A DNA stretch of 40,858 nt, taken from positions 1 to 40,858 of the forward strand of contig QHSO01000091.1 of NCBI GenBank assembly GCA_003220475.1, given 5' to 3'. A program made the position numbers and the translations under genes. The notes under the pieces are model-generated. The model did no database searches. It had not been told where the DNA came from and saw nothing but the letters and a program-made list of their open reading frames with translations. Numbering within the stretch: the first letter of the stretch is position 1; each line of letters starts with the position of its first letter. Origin of the DNA: Candidatus Rokuibacteriota bacterium. GTDB lineage: Bacteria > Methylomirabilota > Methylomirabilia > Rokubacteriales > CSP1-6. Positions 17,726 through 30,431 of the stretch are shown here, one piece after another.

Positions 17726-19764
17726 ATGGCTCGCGCACCGAAGGCCCGTGTTCCCGTCCGCAAGGAGCCCGGCGCGGCGGCCCCGACTCGCAAGACCGCC
17801 GGCGCCCGCGGCGACCTGCCGTCCGCCGCCGAGCTCAAGCGCACCGTGGTCATCGAGGCCATCGCGCCGGTGGTCGACGGCGGCCGCTATCCGGTCAAGC
17901 GCGAAGTGGGCGCGGTCTTCGAGGTCAGCGCCGACATCTTCAAGGAAGGCCACGACGTGCTGGTGGCCTTCCTGCTCTACCGGCGGGCCGACGAGCGCGC
18001 GTGGCGCGAGGCGCCGATGCGCTTCGTCGACAACGACCGCTGGGCCGGCAGCTTCACCCTCACCGACAACGCGCGCTGGGTGTACACGATCGAGGCGCTC
18101 GCCGACCCGTTCCGCTCGTGGCTCGCCGATCTCGCCAAGCGCGTGGAGGCGCAGCAGGACGTCGCGAGCGAGCTCGCCGAGGGCGTGGCGCTCGTTCGGG
18201 CCGCCGGCCGTCGTGCGCGCGCCGGGGACCAGCGCGACGCGCTGGCCGCGTATGCGCGGCGCCTCGAGCAGGCGGCCACGCAGGCGGAGGCGGTGGAGAT
18301 CGCGCGCGACGTCCGCCTGGCGCACTTCATGGATGCGCATCTCGACCGCGCCGCGGCCACGCGCGCGGCGCGGGAGTTCGAAGTGATGGCCGACCGTGAG
18401 CGCGCGCGCTTCGCGGCCTGGTACGAGTTCTTTCCGCGCAGCAGCGGCGGCGAAGGCCGGCACGGCACGTTCAAGGACGCCGAGGCGCAGCTCGACCGCG
18501 CGGCGGCGATGGGCTTCGACGTCGTCTATCTGCCGCCGGTCCACCCCATCGGTCGCAGCCATCGCAAAGGCCGCAACAACGCGCTGAGCGCCGCGCCCGG
18601 CGAGCCGGGCAGCCCGTGGGCGATCGGCGCCGGCGAGGGCGGGCACACGGCGGTTCATCCCGAGCTCGGCACGCTCGACGACTTCGACGGCTTCGTCGAG
18701 GCGGCGACGCGTCGCGGCCTGGAGGTCGCGCTCGACTTCGCGATCCAGGCCTCGCCGGATCATCCATGGGTGCGCGAGCACCCCGAGTGGTTCTTCCACC
18801 GCCCCGACGGGACGATCAAGTACGCGGAGAACCCGCCAAAGAAATACCAGGACGTGTACCCGGTGAACTTCGTCGGGGACGATCCCGGGCCCCTGTGGCT
18901 GGAGATGCAGCGGGTCATCGAGTTCTGGATCGCACACGGCGTGAAGACGTTCCGCGTGGACAACCCGCACACCAAGCCGGTGCGCTTCTGGGAATGGCTG
19001 ATCCGCGCCGTGCAGACGACGCACCCGGAGGCGATCTTCCTGGCCGAGGCGTTCACGCGGCCCAAGATGATGAAGGTGCTGGCCAAGGCGGGTTTCACGC
19101 AGTCGTACACGTACTTCACCTGGCGGAATCACAAGCAGGAGCTGATCGACTATTTCACCGAGATCACCACGCCGCCCATCTCCGACTACTTCCGCGGCAA
19201 TCTCTGGCCCAACACGCCCGACATCCTGCACGAAACGCTGGTGCGCGGCGGGAAGCCCGCGTTCAAGTTCCGCCTGGTCATGGCGGCCACGCTGTCGTCG
19301 CTCTACGGCATTTACAGCGGCTACGAGCTCGGCGAGAACGTGCCCGTGCGCGAGGGCTCGGAGGAATACCTCGACTCCGAGAAGTATCAGCTGAAGACGC
19401 GCGACTGGGACGCGCCCGGCAACCTCGTGGACTACGTCACGCGCGTCAACCGCGTGCGGCGCGCGCATCCCGCGCTGCAACGCTACGACAACGTGCGATT
19501 CTACGACGCCGACCATCCGGCGGTGCTCTGGTACGGCAAGTCGTGGGGCGACGACCACGTCTTCGTCGCCATCAATCTCGATCCCGAGCGCACGCGCGCG
19601 TGCGTCGTGGACGTGCCGCTCGAGGCGCTGGGCATCGCGCCCGAGGCGACCTACCTGATGCACGAGCAATTTTCCGACGCCACCTACGAATGGCACGGCC
19701 CCCGCGGCTACGTCGAGCTCCATCCCCAACGCGACCCCGCCCAGATCTTCGTGTTGAAGAAGTG

Positions 19765-19765
<1 letters not shown>
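17726..19765 (+). CDS. glgE: Alpha-1,4-glucan:maltose-1-phosphate maltosyltransferase
   Basis: 679 residues, ATG start. GlgE (GH13_3) extends alpha-1,4-glucan with maltose units from maltose-1-phosphate. After a basic low-complexity start comes the N-terminal beta domain ([20 protein letters not shown]), a helical insert, then the barrel: [39 protein letters not shown], the nucleophile Asp in [15 protein letters not shown], and the acid Glu in [12 protein letters not shown]. The [10 protein letters not shown] segment of the family is present near the end. It lies directly before treS and mak, the two enzymes that supply its donor, which is the classic GlgE-pathway arrangement. Its stop overlaps the treS start by one base. 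Confidence 0.97.
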
Positions 19766-21443
<1,678 letters not shown>

Positions 21444-21447
<4 letters not shown>

Positions 21448-22889
21448 GCGACATCGAGGGGCGCCCCGGGTCCGCCGGGGCGCCCCGAGCGTCGGCCGGG
21501 GAGTCCGCGGGGGCGTTAGCCCCTTCGCTTAAAAACCTGGGGGGCCATTTCGAGGCCCCTCATCTGGAAAACTGGCTGCGCGCGCAGCGATGGTTCGCGG
21601 GGAAGGCACGGCCCATCGGCGGGGCGACCTGTCGCGATCGGATCCGGGTCGGCCCCGGCACGCTCTACGTCGTGTTCGTCGGCTTCACGGACGTCGGCGA
21701 GTTCGAGCGCTACCTGATCGCGTTGCGCGCGGCCGAACCCACGGCGGACGCCTTCGACGATGCGGCCTTCTGCCGCGCGCTGCTCGACGTCGTGCGGCGG
21801 GGCGCCGAGGTGGAGGGCGAGCGCGGCACGCTGATCGGCCGGCCCGGGCGGGCGTTTCCCACGGATCTACCCGCCGACGTCGCCGCGCGTCGGCTCGATG
21901 GGGAGCAGAGCAACACGTCGTTGATCTTCGGCGATCGGCTGATCATGAAGGTCTTTCGGCGTCTGGCCGACGGCCTCAATCCCGATCTCGAGATCACGCG
22001 CTTTCTCACCGAGCAGACGACGTTCCGCGGAACGCCGCGCCTGGCCGGCGCTCTCGAGTACTCCACGGGCGCGCGCGGCACATTCGAGCGCTTCGCGGAC
22101 GTCGGCGGCGTGGCGACACTCGCCGTGCTGCAGGAGTACGTCGGTGGCGCGCGCGACGGCTGGCGGTGGCTACTCGATCGCCTCGCCGCCGGCGACGCGG
22201 CGCTGGATGGGCTGCGGCGCCTCGGCACGCGCACCGCGGAGCTGCACGCCGCGCTCGCCACGCCGACGCCGGATCCGGCGTTCGGCGCCGAGACGATCAC
22301 GCCCGCCGACGTGGCCGCCTGGGCCGACGGTGTGCGGCGGCAGGTCGTCGCGGCGCGCGAGGCGGCGCGGGGCCGCGCGCTTCCCGACGTCCCGGACCTC
22401 GGCGGCACGGACGGGCTCGGCGGTCTGGTGAGCCGCGCGAAGATCCGGCATCACGGCGATTTCCACCTGGGCCAGACGCTCGCCGTCGACGACGGACGCG
22501 ACTTCGTGATCATCGACTTCGAAGGCGAGCCGCTGCGTCCGCTGGAGGAGCGCCGTCGCAAGCACACGCCGCTGCGCGACGTGGCGGGCATGCTGCGCTC
22601 CATCGGCTACGCGGCGGCGAGCGCCCGGCTCGCCGCCGCCGAGCGCCGGCGCTGGGAGGCCGACGCCCGCGCGGCGTATCTCGCCGCCTATCGCACGGCG
22701 GTGTCCGGCGCGCGCTTCGTGCCCGACTCCGACGAGGCGTTTGCGCGCGCGGTTGCCGTGCTCGAAGTCGAAAAGGCGGCGTACGAGATCGTCTACGAGG
22801 CGAACAACCGGCCCGACTGGGTGGAGATACCCGTGGCGGGCTTCGTCAGCGCGACGGCTTCGCTTGGTCGCTCGGCTGGGGCAGCGTGA
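21444..22889 (+). CDS. mak: Maltokinase with a repeat-derived N-terminal extension
   Basis: 481 residues, ATG overlapping the treS stop (ATGA). Mak phosphorylates maltose to maltose-1-phosphate, the GlgE donor. The normal family start is visible at [17 protein letters not shown] (~42-58). Then come [19 protein letters not shown], the nucleotide-side lysine region, the catalytic loop [10 protein letters not shown] and metal site IIDFEGEP, and the C-terminal helix bundle. Residues ~5-40 (Gly/Ala/Pro-rich, then [12 protein letters not shown]) are encoded by a palindromic element related to the array at 39.5-39.9 kb, inserted in frame after the fourth codon. The 3' end overlaps the convergent next gene by 44 bp. 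Confidence 0.93.
21458..21560 (+). repeat. Palindromic element inside the maltokinase start
   Basis: The palindrome GGGGCGCCCC occurs twice, at 21458-21467 and 21477-21486, followed by 'gagcgtcgg'. A second hairpin follows, GGGGCC (21541-21546), ATTTCGA loop, GGCCCC (21554-21559). The order (GGnGCGCC arm pair, then GAGCGTnGG, then GGGGGCCATTTCG-GGCCC) is the same as in each unit of the 39495-39870 array. It adds about 35 codons in frame. Confidence 0.65.
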
Positions 22890-23331
22890 AGAGCATGCTC
22901 ACGGCGGACCACGCCTCCTTGTCGAAGATCACCAGCAGACCGTCCTCGTAGAAGAACGAGTCGACGCCGCCTTCCTTGCCGACGCCCGTCGGGCGTCCCC
23001 ACCCGGTGAGGACGGCGTCACGCGTGAACACGCCGGGATGGGGCTCCAGGCGCAATGCGCGGACGGTGGCGCGCTGGAAGCCGCCTGCCCGCAAGAGACC
23101 GAAGTCGACGACCATGCGGGTCAGTCCCGTTGGGGCTTGCGTGCCCTCGTAGATCCACGTCGTCGTGTCGTAGCCGTCGACCTTTTGCGTCTCCGTCCGC
23201 GTCGGCCCGCCGTAGTGCGCGCGTACGCTGTCCATCGTGCTCGCGCCCGGCTGGATCGTCCCCCACTCCGCGGCCGTGGCGGAGCCGGCGAGCGCAAGCC
23301 ATGCCAGCAGCGCGAGCACGAGCCGGCGCAC
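22846..23331 (-). CDS. Small exported protein of unknown function
   Basis: 161 residues from a GTG one base after the stop of the gamma-glutamyltransferase gene. The N-terminus is a Sec signal (MRRLVLALLAWLALAGSATAA, cleavage likely after ATA-A). The mature part, about 140 residues, has paired hydrophobic beta-type segments such as TTTWIYEG, RMVVDFGLL and SFFYEDGLLVIFD. The motif GxSTMDSVRAHYGGPTR is reminiscent of the SmpA/OmlA-type 'GMS...V...GxP' start, but I would not assign that family on this alone. It is last in a three-gene leftward operon and its 3' end overlaps mak by 44 bp. Confidence 0.75.
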   Translation of the reverse strand: MRRLVLALLAWLALAGSATAAEWGTIQPGASTMDSVRAHYGGPTRTETQKVDGYDTTTWIYEGTQAPTGLTRMVVDFGLLRAGGFQRATVRALRLEPHPGVFTRDAVLTGWGRPTGVGKEGGVDSFFYEDGLLVIFDKEAWSAVSMLFTLPQPSDQAKPSR

Positions 23332-23332
23332 G

Positions 23333-24928
23333 TCAGAACCCGAGCGCGGCGCCGTCGCCGCGCGGATCGGCGCCGCCGAGCAGCGCGCCGTCGCCGAAGC
23401 TCACCGCGTGCGCCTGGCCCGTTCGCGTGAACAGCTCGGGCGCCGGACGGATCGCGTGACCTTTGCGAACGAGCGCCGACGCGATGCTGCGCGCCACGCG
23501 GCTCTCGAGGTGCACCGTGTCGGCGGCATCTTCCGGATAGAACGGGCCGAGCAGGAAACGCGGCCGTTCGATGGCCTCCTGCGGATCGAGGCCGTAGTCG
23601 ATCAGGTTCGTGAGGATCTGCACGTGGAACTGAGCCTGGCCGTTGCCGCCCATCGTGGCGAGCGCGTGCGCGGGCCGCTCGTCGCGCGTGACGATCGAGG
23701 CCATCAGCGTGTGGAACGGCCGCTTTCGCGGGCCGAGCGCGCTCGGATGCGCCGGATCGAGCTGGAAGTGCCGGCCGCGATTCTGCAGGACGATGCCGCA
23801 GCCGGGCACGACGATGCCCGAGCCGAACGTGTTGAACAGGCTCTGGATGACGCTGGCGACGTTGCCCTGGCGATCGACGACGACGAACCCCGTCGTGTCG
23901 CCCTCGGGGTCGCCGGCCGTGTAGGCCTGCGCCTTGCGCGGATCGAACGCCTTGCGACGGCGCGCGGCGTAGCCCTTGTCGAGCAGCTCGGCGAGCGGCA
24001 GCCGCGCGTGGGCGGGATCGCCGATGAAACGGTCGCGATCGGCGTAGGCGAGCTTGACGACCTCGAGCAGCAGATGCAGGTGCTGCACGGAATGCAGCGG
24101 GCACTTGGCGAGCGAGAAGCGCTCGAGGATGTTGAGGGCGATGAGGGCGGCGAGCCCCTGCGTCGGCGGCGGCGTCTCGTACACGCGAAAGCCTCGGTAC
24201 GTCGTCGCGATCGGCTCGCCCCACTCGCCCGTGTGCTGCGCGAGGTCTTCGGGCGTCAGGAAGCCATCGCGCGCGAGCCGCTCGGCGATCGCCCGCGCGA
24301 CGCGGCCCGTGTAGAAGAGGTCCGGGCCCTCGGCGGCGAGGTCGCGGAGCGTGCGCGCCAGATCGCTCTGCACCAGCGGCTCGCCGAGCGCCGGCGCGCG
24401 GTCACCGGGGCGAAACACGCGGTGCCACTCGGCGTCGGACGTGGCCTTCTCGAACTCGTCGATGCTCTGGCTCGTGAGCGACGAGGTCGGACACCCTTCC
24501 GCGTAATGGATGGCCGGCTCGAGGAGCGCGGCGAGCGGTCGCGTGCCGAAGCGCTCGAGCAGCATCGCCCACCCGCGCACGCAGCCCGGCACGCTCACGG
24601 TCATGGGGCCGACGATCGGAAGCGCGCTCGCCCCGCGACGCTGCAGCTCCTCGAGCGAGGCACGTGAGCCGGACCGGCCCGCGCCGTTGAGAAAGTGCAC
24701 GCGCCGGGTCGCCGCCTCGTAGTAGAGGACGAAGATATCGCCGCCGACCCCGCACATGTTCGGCTGCGTCACCGCGAGCACGGCGTTGGCGGCGACCGCG
24801 GCGTCGGCGGCGGTCCCGCCCGCGCGCAGCACGTCGAGGCCGGCCACGGTCGCGTAGGGATGCGCGGTCGTGACGAGACCATCACGGCCGAGCGCGACGG
24901 GACGACGCGCGTACCCGATCTGCGGCAC
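23333..24928 (-). CDS. ggt: Gamma-glutamyltransferase
   Basis: 531 residues from the GTG at 24928, two bases after the stop of the upstream gene; a longer reading to 24988 would overlap that gene. The enzyme is an Ntn-hydrolase that cleaves gamma-glutamyl amides such as glutathione. The N-terminal part has LDVLRAGGTAADAAVAANAV and GVGGDIFVLYY. The autocatalytic Thr of the small subunit is in GDTTGFVVVDRQGNVAS. FGSGIVVPGCGIVLQNR and TMGGNGQAQFHVQ follow. No clear signal peptide is seen, unlike classic periplasmic GGT, so a cytoplasmic or ywrD-type enzyme is more likely. Confidence 0.92.
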   Translation of the reverse strand: MPQIGYARRPVALGRDGLVTTAHPYATVAGLDVLRAGGTAADAAVAANAVLAVTQPNMCGVGGDIFVLYYEAATRRVHFLNGAGRSGSRASLEELQRRGASALPIVGPMTVSVPGCVRGWAMLLERFGTRPLAALLEPAIHYAEGCPTSSLTSQSIDEFEKATSDAEWHRVFRPGDRAPALGEPLVQSDLARTLRDLAAEGPDLFYTGRVARAIAERLARDGFLTPEDLAQHTGEWGEPIATTYRGFRVYETPPPTQGLAALIALNILERFSLAKCPLHSVQHLHLLLEVVKLAYADRDRFIGDPAHARLPLAELLDKGYAARRRKAFDPRKAQAYTAGDPEGDTTGFVVVDRQGNVASVIQSLFNTFGSGIVVPGCGIVLQNRGRHFQLDPAHPSALGPRKRPFHTLMASIVTRDERPAHALATMGGNGQAQFHVQILTNLIDYGLDPQEAIERPRFLLGPFYPEDAADTVHLESRVARSIASALVRKGHAIRPAPELFTRTGQAHAVSFGDGALLGGADPRGDGAALGF

Positions 24929-24930
24929 GC

Positions 24931-25950
24931 TCAGGCCTCCGCGAACAGCCGCGTGATCTCGTCCTGTGAGAACACGGGCAGCGGCCACGATTTCGCGCCG
25001 TCCACGAGCGTCACGCCCTGCGCGCGGTCCACCACCTGGCCGATGAAGTGGCTGTCGATCGCCTCCCGCGCGAGCGCGTGGATGACGACGCCGGCGTCAG
25101 CGGGATCGAGGGTCATCAACAGGGCGCCGGACGCGATGGTACCGAGCGGATCGAGGCCGAACGCCTCGCAGAGCTGCCGGCCCTCGGGGAGCACGGTGAT
25201 GCGCTCGCGGTCGATGCGCAGGCCGACGCCGGCGGCACCGGCGAGCTCGTGCAGCGCGGTCGCGATTCCGCCCTCGGTCGGATCGTGCATGGCGTGCACG
25301 CAGGCCAGCTCGCACGCCAGCTCGGCCTCGGGACGCACGCTGATGCCCGGCGAGCGCAGAAAGCCCTTGGCGCGCCGGATGACGGCCAGCGGCACGCCGC
25401 GCGCACGCAGCTCGGTCTCTTTCTCGCGCGCGATGATGGCCGCGCCCTCCAGCGGCACGCCCTTGGTCAGCACGATCGCGTCGCCGACGCGCGCGCCGCT
25501 CGTCGTCACCAGCTTGTCCTTGGCGACCTCGCCGAGCATCGTGCCCGCCACGATCGGACGATCGAGACCGTGCGTCACCTCGGTGTGACCGCCGACGAGC
25601 GCGACCTCGAGCTCGTCGCACGCCTCGGCGAGCTGGCCGAAGAGCGCGCGCACGCCGGCCTCGTCCGTGGCGCCCGCGGGCAGCAACAGCGTGGCGAGAA
25701 ACCAGCGCGGGGTGGCGCCGCGGACGACGACGTCATTGGCGTTGACGTGTAACGCGTACCAGCCGAGCTCGTCGGTCGCGAACGTGATGGGATCGCTCGT
25801 GACGACCAGGTAGCGATCGCCGACGTCGATGACGGCGGCGTCCTCGCCGACGCGCGGCCCCACGACCACCCGCGGATCGCGCGGCGCGTGCTTGTCGAGA
25901 ATCGTCTGCAACAGATCGCCGGGAAGCTTCCCGAGTGGCAGGCGCGGCAT
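24931..25950 (-). CDS. AIR-synthase-family (HypE/ThiL-like) protein
   Basis: 339 residues, ATG start. It has the two-domain PurM/AIR synthase fold: VGEDAAVIDVGDRYLVVTSDP (~35-55), HVNANDVVVRGATPRWFLA, LVGGHTEVTHG, and the C-terminal HAMHDPTEGGIATALHELAGAAG. The C-terminal Pro-Arg-Ile-Cys tail that HypE uses to make the thiocarboxamide is absent, so this is not hydrogenase maturation; the kinase substrate is unknown. It heads an operon with ggt. The start lies only 15 bp from the divergent ftcD start, with a -10-like TATACT seven bases upstream, so its mRNA may be leaderless. Confidence 0.88.
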   Translation of the reverse strand: MPRLPLGKLPGDLLQTILDKHAPRDPRVVVGPRVGEDAAVIDVGDRYLVVTSDPITFATDELGWYALHVNANDVVVRGATPRWFLATLLLPAGATDEAGVRALFGQLAEACDELEVALVGGHTEVTHGLDRPIVAGTMLGEVAKDKLVTTSGARVGDAIVLTKGVPLEGAAIIAREKETELRARGVPLAVIRRAKGFLRSPGISVRPEAELACELACVHAMHDPTEGGIATALHELAGAAGVGLRIDRERITVLPEGRQLCEAFGLDPLGTIASGALLMTLDPADAGVVIHALAREAIDSHFIGQVVDRAQGVTLVDGAKSWPLPVFSQDEITRLFAEA

Positions 25951-25969
25951 CGCGCGTAGTATACCGTGG
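25951..25969. promoter_or_regulatory. Candidate bidirectional promoter with near-symmetrical -10
   Basis: Two divergent genes start at 25950 (minus, ATG) and 25966 or 25969 (plus, two GTG codons in a row). The gap holds 'tagtata'. Read leftward it gives TATACT at 25963-25958, five of six matches to TATAAT. Read rightward it gives TAGTAT at 25957-25962, four of six. Start points 7 nt past each -10 would fall on or beside the two start codons. No ribosome-binding site fits in the gap, and no good -35 hexamer is seen on either side. Confidence 0.5.
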
Positions 25970-26880
25970 TGCCGCGGCGGCCCATCGTGGAGTGCGTGCC
26001 GAATGTGAGCGAGGGGCGCGACGCCGCGCGCCTCGCGCGCTTCGCGGCGGCGGTGCGCGCCACCCCTGGCGTCACGCTCGCCGACGTGCACGCCGATCCC
26101 GATCACCATCGCGCGGTCTTCACGTTCCTCGGCGAGCCCGCGGCGGTGGCCGCCGCGGCCCTGCGGCTGGCCGACGTCGTGCTGAGCGAGATCGACATGC
26201 GCGGCCATCACGGCATCCATCCGCGCATCGGCGCGCTCGACGTGCTGCCGTTCGTGCCGCTGGTCGGGGTGACGATGTCGGAGGTCGTGGCGCTCGCCCA
26301 CGACACCGGCGCGGCACTGGCCGAGCGGCACGCGCTGCCGGTCTATTACTACGGTCAGGCCGCGCGGCGACCCGAGCGCCACGCACTGCGCGAGCTGCGC
26401 CACGGCGAGTACGAGGGACTGGGGGCGCGACTCGAGACGGACGACGGCCGCCCCGACGACGGACCGGCGCGCTTCGATGCGCGCCGCGGCGCCGCGCTCG
26501 TCGGCGCGCGCGACGTGCTGATCGCCTACAACGTCTGGCTCGCCACCGACGACCTCGCCGGCGCGCGCGCCATCGCGCGCGAGGTGCGCGCGAGCAGCGG
26601 CGGCCTGCGCGCGGTGCAGGCGCTCGGCTTGCCGCTCGCGAGCCGTCACCGCGCCCAGGTCTCGATGAACCTGCTCGATCATCGCGTCACGCCGATCCCG
26701 GCCGCGTACGATCGCGTGGCCGAGGCGGCGGCGCAACGCGGGGTCGCAATCGAGCGCGGCGAGCTCGTAGGGCTGGCCCCGCACGCGGCGTTCGCGGGCC
26801 GCGCACCGGCGTCGGTGGGCCTGAGCGATTTCACGCGCGAGCGCGAGCTGGACTTCTACCTCGAACGCGTCGGGCGCTGA
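25966..26880 (+). CDS. Glutamate formimidoyltransferase
   Basis: 304 residues; GTG at 25966, with a second GTG at 25969 as an equal candidate. The enzyme moves the formimidoyl group between N-formimidoyl-L-glutamate and tetrahydrofolate in histidine degradation and one-carbon supply. It has the family start PIVECVPNVSEGRD, then HRAVFTFLG, MRGHHGIHPRIGALDVLPFVP with the catalytic His region, VYYYGQAA, and VSMNLLDHRVTPI near the C-terminus. Only the formimidoyltransferase domain is present; the cyclodeaminase domain of the animal bifunctional enzyme is absent. No other hut gene is near. Confidence 0.93.
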   Translation: MVPRRPIVECVPNVSEGRDAARLARFAAAVRATPGVTLADVHADPDHHRAVFTFLGEPAAVAAAALRLADVVLSEIDMRGHHGIHPRIGALDVLPFVPLVGVTMSEVVALAHDTGAALAERHALPVYYYGQAARRPERHALRELRHGEYEGLGARLETDDGRPDDGPARFDARRGAALVGARDVLIAYNVWLATDDLAGARAIAREVRASSGGLRAVQALGLPLASRHRAQVSMNLLDHRVTPIPAAYDRVAEAAAQRGVAIERGELVGLAPHAAFAGRAPASVGLSDFTRERELDFYLERVGR

Positions 26881-26950
26881 CGGCGTCACCGCGCGCCGAG
26901 CGGGACGGAGAACGGCAGCCCGTGCGCCAGGCCGCGCTGACAGCGTCAGC
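26878..26950 (+). other. Paired short palindromes in the ftcD/DUF2889 convergent gap
   Basis: The 95-bp space between two convergent genes holds TGACG-G-CGTCA at 26878-26888, which includes the ftcD stop codon, and GCTGAC-AGC-GTCAGC at 26936-26950. They share the core TGACnGCGTCA. No T-run follows, so they are not classic intrinsic terminators; a hairpin-only terminator or a protein site is possible. Confidence 0.35.
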
Positions 26951-26975
26951 CCCGCGGGAAGCTCGCTCGAGACCG

Positions 26976-27745
26976 TCAGCCGCGTGCGGCGAGCAGCTTC
27001 AGCAGGTCGGCCGTCAGATCGTAGAGTTGCGCGCAGCCGGTCGGCCCGCCGAGGTGCACCTGGATACGCCGGCGCAGGTCGTCGTCCACGTGCTCACCGA
27101 GCAGCGCGGTGAACTTGCGCTGCGGCTCGTCACAAATGCCGCGATAGGGCAGCCGCGGCGCCGCGTGCTCGGCGCCGACGACGGTCCCGCTGGCGGCGTC
27201 GATCTCCAGGCGCAGCTCGAAGCCGTGCACGTTGTCGTGCATGGCGTGGAACAGCAGCACCCGTCCGTCGCGACGCTCGAGCCGCGCGATCTTGCGGCGC
27301 TCGAACACCCCGCGCTGACCCGGTCGCGGGCGATAGAGCTCGGGGTGGATCGGCGTGCTGATCGGTCGCGTGCCGAAGAGCCGTGCCCCCGTCTCGCTGT
27401 ACGTGAAACACGAGTCCGGCAGATCGACCCAGCCCGCGCGGTCCAGCTGCCAGCACTCCCACGGATCCCGTGATGCGGCGCGCGCGGCGCGCTCCGGCGG
27501 AAGTTTCGCCACCTGGCGCGCCAGCCGGGCGGCCTCGATCACCCCGTCCACCGCGAGCGCCGCGCCGGGGCCGCCGCCCACGGCGTCCAGCGCACGCCGG
27601 GTGAGGCCGCCCACCATCGCGACGCCGCGCAGCGCCGCGATGCCCTCGATACGTGCGTGAAGGCGTCGTCGTGCGTGTTGTCCACGCGTCCAGTCGTCAC
27701 GCGCTCGTAGTGGTCGCGGCCGCGCAGCAGCGCGGGCTCGATCAT
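26976..27745 (-). pseudogene. DUF2889 family protein with a probable 4-nt frameshift
   Basis: The ATG at 27745 overlaps the YHS gene stop (ATGA), and the frame reads MIEPALLRGRDHYERV...NTHDDAFTH. Near 27651-27658 the sense continues in another frame as ARIEGIAALRGVAMVGGLTRR and runs to the stop at 26976. The site reads CGCAC-GTATC; restoring one CGCA unit (CGCACGCAC) would join both halves as DDAFTHARIEGIAAL, so slipped-strand loss is likely. The C-terminal part has the DUF2889 pattern: HDNVHGFELRLEIDAASGTV, YRGICDEPQRKF and HLGGPTGCAQLYDLTADLL. The family's function is unknown. It is last in the csoR-copA operon. Translation could alternatively start at 27617 and give a 213-residue protein. 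Confidence 0.7.
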
Positions 27746-27907
27746 CGGCTTGGCGTGCTCATCGGGCTGGAGCCGCCGGCCAGATACTTCTCCGGCTCAC
27801 GGTCGAACTTCTGCTTGCAGCCCACCGCGCAGAAGTAATAGGTCTGGTTCTTGTACGTCGACTGCGCCGCGGCCTTCGCCGGCTCGACGCTCATCTTGCA
27901 GACAGGG

Positions 27908-27918
<11 letters not shown>
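27742..27918 (-). CDS. YHS-domain small protein
   Basis: 58 residues, start ATG 27918, which lies inside the last codons of copA (11-bp overlap), and stop overlapping the next start (ATGA). The whole protein is one YHS domain: DPVCKMSVEP (Cys7), TYYFCAVGCKQKF (Cys30, Cys34) and EPEKYLAGG. YHS domains bind metal through these cysteines and often accompany or are fused to copper-transporting ATPases. A role as a metal carrier or sensor next to CopA is a reasonable inference. Confidence 0.9.
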
Positions 27919-30147
<2,229 letters not shown>

Positions 30148-30148
<1 letters not shown>

Positions 30149-30426
30149 CAGCGTCCGCCGAAGCGCGCGAACACGTCGAGCAGCTCCTCGATCTTTTGCT
30201 GGCGATCGCCGCGGCTGCCCGAGCGCATGGCGTCGGCCACGCAGGACTCGATGTGACGGCCGAGCAGGAGTTTCTGGCACTGCTCGAGCGCGCCCTGCAC
30301 CGCGGAAATCTGCAGCAGGATGTCGACGCAGTAGGCGTCGTTCTCGAGCATGCGCTGCAGCCCCTGTACCTGGCCCTCGATCCGCCGCAGGCGGCCGCGC
30401 GCCTTGGCCTTGGTCTCCTCGTTCAT
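30148..30426 (-). CDS. csoR: CsoR-type copper-sensing repressor
   Basis: 92 residues of the all-helical CsoR/RcnR family. The Cu(I) ligands are in the CsoR pattern: Cys33 in AYCVDILLQI, His58 and Cys62 in GRHIESCVAD. The spacing (25 and 4) equals that of M. tuberculosis CsoR Cys36/His61/Cys65. The start region is basic (ETKAKARGRLRRIEGQVQG), as in DNA-binding relatives. It is the first gene of the csoR-copA-YHS-DUF2889 operon and its own promoter carries the operator. Cu(I) binding should release it from DNA and switch on copA. Confidence 0.94.
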
Positions 30427-30431
30427 CCCTG

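Noticed and set aside
24931-25950. Hydrogenase maturation HypE
   Set aside because: The C-terminal Pro-Arg-Ile-Cys tail needed for the reaction is missing and no hyp or hydrogenase genes are near.
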